Of a DNA stretch of 64,000 nt, positions 61,453 to 64,000 are shown in pieces. The position numbers and the translations under genes were made by a program. Each line of letters starts with the position of its first letter. Within the stretch, counting starts at the first letter, position 1. The notes under the pieces were generated by a model. It was given only the letters and a program-made list of their open reading frames with translations. It made no database searches and had not been told where the DNA came from. The stretch lies in assembly GCA_026702615.1 (NCBI GenBank), contig JAPPBY010000028.1, positions 24,628-88,627 of the forward strand. Direction: 5' to 3'. This stretch comes from Chloroflexota bacterium (GTDB lineage: Bacteria; Chloroflexota; Dehalococcoidia; Tepidiformales; Tepidiformaceae).

Positions 61453-62289
61453 CCGGTCGGCTGCCGCCCCCGCCGTGTCCCCGATTCCCGTTCGCCGCAG
61501 CGCCGCGATGATGCGCTCCGCCGTGCCCTCGGGCGGGTCCGCGCGGTACGTCATGATCGCGACCGCGTCGACAAGCTCCACCCGCGCCAGCGTCTCCAGC
61601 GTCTCCTCGAAGGCGCCCCACGCCTCCTCCTCGCCCGCCGCGATGCGCGTCCGCAGCGCTTCCGGGGCGGGAATACGCAGCCGCTCGCTGATCGCGTCAA
61701 GCGACTCCGGTGTGAGCAGCGGCATCGCCATCGCGACCACGTGCGCGTCGGGTCGCACCGCCTTCACGAACCCGGCCGACCGCAGCAGGGGCGCGAGTTC
61801 GAACACCGGCTGCGTCCAGATGCTGCGCGCCCCGGCCCGCAGCTTGGCCGCGAGTAGGCGGTCGGCGCGCTCGTCCGTGCGGTACTGGTCGAGCGCGGCC
61901 CCGATCGCCATGCCGGGCGCCTGCTCCTGCACGATCGCGATCGCCTCGGTGACGCGCGTCCCCGGCGTGTCCGCGGCGTGGTCGCCGCGCAGGCAGAGCA
62001 CGTGGCCGAGGCCGGCCTCGTGCGCCCGGGTCACGTCCGCGGCGATCGCATCCCGCGTGCGCCCGCCCGTGGCCAGGTGCCAGATCGGCTCCAACCCCTC
62101 GCGCTTCAGTTCCAGCGCCGCCTCCAGGCTCGACTGCCGCTCGGGACGCTGGATGACGTTCACGGTCACCGTGCGCGCTTCGAGCAGCCGCGCGCGCCTC
62201 AGCAGCACCTCGGGTCTCGACGTGCGTGGCGGCGTGATCTCCAGCGAGACGGGGAACTCGCCCCGCTCCATCGCTTCCGCAAAGGACAT
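61450..62289 (-). CDS. metF: Methylenetetrahydrofolate reductase
   Basis: Reduces 5,10-methylene-THF to 5-methyl-THF with FAD. 279 aa. FPVSLEITPPRTSRPEVLLR is the start of the TIM barrel with the catalytic Glu (family S-x-E-x-x-P-P). TVTVNVIQRP, PIWHLATGGRTRDAI, HVLCLRGDHAADT and RSIWTQPVF follow. WTQPVFELAPL corresponds to the family T-Q-x-x-F motif for folate binding. Slightly shorter than E. coli MetF, mainly at the C-terminus. It lies 48 bases downstream of folC on the same strand, so folate genes cluster here. A possible link to the downstream AKR and GMC genes in C1 use is speculative. Confidence 0.88.
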   Translation of the reverse strand: MSFAEAMERGEFPVSLEITPPRTSRPEVLLRRARLLEARTVTVNVIQRPERQSSLEAALELKREGLEPIWHLATGGRTRDAIAADVTRAHEAGLGHVLCLRGDHAADTPGTRVTEAIAIVQEQAPGMAIGAALDQYRTDERADRLLAAKLRAGARSIWTQPVFELAPLLRSAGFVKAVRPDAHVVAMAMPLLTPESLDAISERLRIPAPEALRTRIAAGEEEAWGAFEETLETLARVELVDAVAIMTYRADPPEGTAERIIAALRRTGIGDTAGAAADR

Positions 62290-62337
62290 CGGTCAAGCCT
62301 GTCCCGTGGGCCCGTAGGAGTCCAGCGAGCCGGCGCC

Positions 62338-63678
62338 CTACCGCCCTGTCACGCTCTCGCCCAGCACTGCCGCCCTCGCCGCCGCCACCGCGTACAGCGA
62401 GCCCGTCACGCAGATCAGGTCCGCCTCCTCCGCCTGCTGCCGCGCCTGCGCGATCCCCTCCGCCACGCTCTCCGCCACCTCCACGTGCGGCGTGAGCGGC
62501 ACCAGCTCGGCGGCCATCTCCGCGGGAACCCGTGATCGCCGAGAGTCGAGCTTGCAGCACCAGATACCGCTCGCCAGCCCGGCCAGCTTGTACCCGATCC
62601 CGCGCAGATCCTTCCCCGCCATCGCTCCCAGCACGAAGAAGCAGCGCCGCCACTCCAGGTACTCGCGCAGCGCCTCCGCCAGCGCCGCCGCTGCCGCCGG
62701 ATTGTGCGCCCCGTCGGCGACCAGCAGCGGACGCTGCCCCATCACCTCCAGCCGCCCGCCGATCCGCGTCCGCGCGATCCCTCCCGAGATCGCCTCCTCG
62801 TCGATGGCCGCGCCCCGGGCGCGAAGCTCCTGCGCCACCGCCACCGCCGTCGCCGCGTTCCCCACCTGGTGGGCGCCCAGCAGGGGCGTCCGCAGCTCCC
62901 GCGATCCGTCCGGCCCGTGCAGCAGGAACGACTGCCCGAACACGTACCGCTCTAGCACGTCGGTGCTCCACTCCTCATCCACCAGCCGCAGCTCCGCCCC
63001 CACCTCCTGGCAGCGGTCGCGCACCACCTGCGTCACGGCCGGGTCGGGCTGGGGCGCGAGCACGCAGGTCGAGCCCGGCCCGATGATCCCCGCCTTGTCC
63101 CGCGCGATGGCGACCGGCGTCTCGCCCAGGATGGCGGTGTGGTCCAGCGCGATCGGCGTGATCACTGCGATCTCCGCGCCGCCGTAGACGTTGGTCGCGT
63201 CGTAGGAGCCGCCCAGCCCGACCTCCACCACCTGCCAGCCGCTATCCCCCAGCCGCTCCTGTGCGAGCCAGTGGAAGAGCGCTACGAGCACCCCGAACGT
63301 GCTCACCTGTCCCCCGGCCGACTCCTGCTCCGCCTCCACCGCGGCGCGGATGGCGCTCAACCCCTCGGCCAGCTCCGGCATCGTCAGCGGCTCGCCGTCG
63401 ATGCGGATGCGTTCGCCGTACGAGTGGAGGTGCGGGCTCGTGAATAGCGCCGTCCGCTCCCCGCCCGCCCGCAGAATGCCCTCGACCATCGCCGAGACGC
63501 TCCCCTTGCCGTTCGTGCCGGTCACGTGAACCGTCCCCCGCCCCTGCTGCGGGTCGCCCAGCCGCTTCAGCAGCGAGCGCATCGAGGCGAGGTTCATGGG
63601 CGGGCTCTTCGAGGCTCCCGGATCCCGCTCCATGTCCACGAACGACTCGAGGAATCTGATCGCTTCCCGCACGTTCAT
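62338..63678 (-). CDS. folC: Folylpolyglutamate synthase / dihydrofolate synthase
   Basis: Adds glutamate to folates. 446 aa. The ATP P-loop is VTGTNGKGSVSAMVEGIL. TSPHLHSYGERIRIDGEP and WQVVEVGLGGSYDATNVY carry the Mg2+ and folate-site residues, and PIALDHTAILGETPVAIARDKAGII is the Mur-ligase-like central motif. ADGAHNPAAAAALAEAL lies in the C-terminal domain. The start is ATG 63678, with TACAAT six bases upstream and no ribosome site; the longer frame is rejected. metF follows on the same strand. Divergent from a DUF4202 gene, with 39 bases between. Confidence 0.92.
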   Translation of the reverse strand: MNVREAIRFLESFVDMERDPGASKSPPMNLASMRSLLKRLGDPQQGRGTVHVTGTNGKGSVSAMVEGILRAGGERTALFTSPHLHSYGERIRIDGEPLTMPELAEGLSAIRAAVEAEQESAGGQVSTFGVLVALFHWLAQERLGDSGWQVVEVGLGGSYDATNVYGGAEIAVITPIALDHTAILGETPVAIARDKAGIIGPGSTCVLAPQPDPAVTQVVRDRCQEVGAELRLVDEEWSTDVLERYVFGQSFLLHGPDGSRELRTPLLGAHQVGNAATAVAVAQELRARGAAIDEEAISGGIARTRIGGRLEVMGQRPLLVADGAHNPAAAAALAEALREYLEWRRCFFVLGAMAGKDLRGIGYKLAGLASGIWCCKLDSRRSRVPAEMAAELVPLTPHVEVAESVAEGIAQARQQAEEADLICVTGSLYAVAAARAAVLGESVTGR

Positions 63679-63684
63679 GCGGCC

Positions 63685-63690
63685 ATTGTA
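63685..63690 (-). promoter_or_regulatory. -10 TACAAT, 6 nt before folC
   Basis: Minus-strand TACAAT ends six bases before ATG 63678; no Shine-Dalgarno sequence. Confidence 0.5.
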
Positions 63691-63717
63691 GGTTCGCTGT
63701 GCCATGCTTGGCGGGCC

Positions 63718-64000
63718 GTGCCCGATACCCAGAACCGCTTCGGACCGCGATTCGAGCGCGCCATTGCCCTCATCGACGAGGCCAACGCCCCCGACCCCGT
63801 GACCATCGAGGTCGACGGCCGGAACGTGCCAAAGGAGCTAACCCACGCGCGCATGCTCACCGCCTGGGTCGAACGCCTCCTGCCCGAGCCGAGCGAGGCG
63901 CTCCTGCTCGCCGCCCGCGCCCACCACATCCGCCGCTGGGAATCCCCCCGCGACACCTTCGCCGCCGGACGCCGCGGCTACCTCCGCTGGCGCCGCGACC
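63718..64000 (+). CDS. DUF4202 family protein (3' partial)
   Basis: The frame from GTG 63718 is open to the window end (94 codons). It reads VPDTQNRFGPRFERAIALID, then PVTIEVDGRNVPKELTHARM and LLLAARAHHIRRWESPRDTF. This matches the DUF4202 family, whose members share FERAIALIDEANA and ARAHHIRRW. The function is unknown; the HH pair suggests a metal-dependent HD-like fold, which is inference. No ribosome site is visible. The C-terminal half lies beyond the window. Confidence 0.75.
   Translation, partial: MPDTQNRFGPRFERAIALIDEANAPDPVTIEVDGRNVPKELTHARMLTAWVERLLPEPSEALLLAARAHHIRRWESPRDTFAAGRRGYLRWRRD

Overview
The window is about 70% GC, densely coded on both strands, and almost entirely chromosomal housekeeping and catabolic genes. 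Gene content points to a Chloroflexota bacterium, probably in or near Dehalococcoidia: a dnaJ-hspR-clp operon, a LexA with a Bacillus/Actinobacteria-type SOS box, a fused cobA-hemD, and many SDR, Rieske, amidohydrolase and acyl-CoA dehydrogenase genes. That placement is inference from gene content; no rRNA or tRNA gene is present to test it.

Layout. 0-2.2 kb: siroheme/corrin synthesis (5'-truncated cobA-hemD fusion, then a CbiX-type chelatase). 2.2-6.7 kb: an SDR-Rieske oxygenase-SDR operon and a divergent MFS transporter. 6.7-10.7 kb: dnaJ-hspR-clp stress operon. 10.8-17.7 kb: a small orphan gene, then usp, two TrkA-like subunits, pheA, a two-domain DUF3179 lipoprotein read through an in-frame UGA, an ABC exporter pair and a hydrolase. 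17.7-26.7 kb: a lipoprotein metalloprotease, D-aminoacylase, a Panacea/RelE-like toxin-antitoxin pair, an amidohydrolase, a lower-GC three-gene cassette of unknown function, an M20 peptidase and a cysteine-cluster protein. 27-36 kb: leuA, a lipoprotein, a second ABC exporter, a methyltransferase, a TPR protein, dapB and gyrA. 36-43 kb: a LuxR-HTH/membrane/RCC1-propeller protein, rimI, thiamine diphosphokinase, acyl-CoA dehydrogenase, an esterase-like protein and SDRs. 43-49.5 kb: SDRs, MFS, an SRPBCC protein, and a small membrane gene flanked by inverted heptamer repeats. 49.5-56.5 kb: plsX, queG, lexA, an orphan dppD, holA and a zinc alcohol dehydrogenase. 56.5-64 kb: an acyltransferase, a Rieske protein without the mononuclear iron motif, a GMC oxidoreductase, an aldo/keto reductase, metF, folC and a truncated DUF4202 gene.

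Most notable. (1) The DUF3179 gene has an in-frame TGA exactly where the family has the first Cys of a CPLC motif, giving U-P-L-C. It is followed 20 nt later by a perfect 7-bp stem with a CGUGU loop, which fits the bacterial SECIS rule, so this is a strong candidate selenoprotein. (2) Nineteen genes have a TANNNT hexamer ending 6-9 nt before the start codon and usually no Shine-Dalgarno sequence, which implies widespread leaderless transcription. In three cases the hexamer begins with the stop codon of the gene upstream. (3) One protein joins a cytoplasmic LuxR-type HTH, one membrane helix and fourteen Cys-paired RCC1-like repeats (2 x 7 blades).
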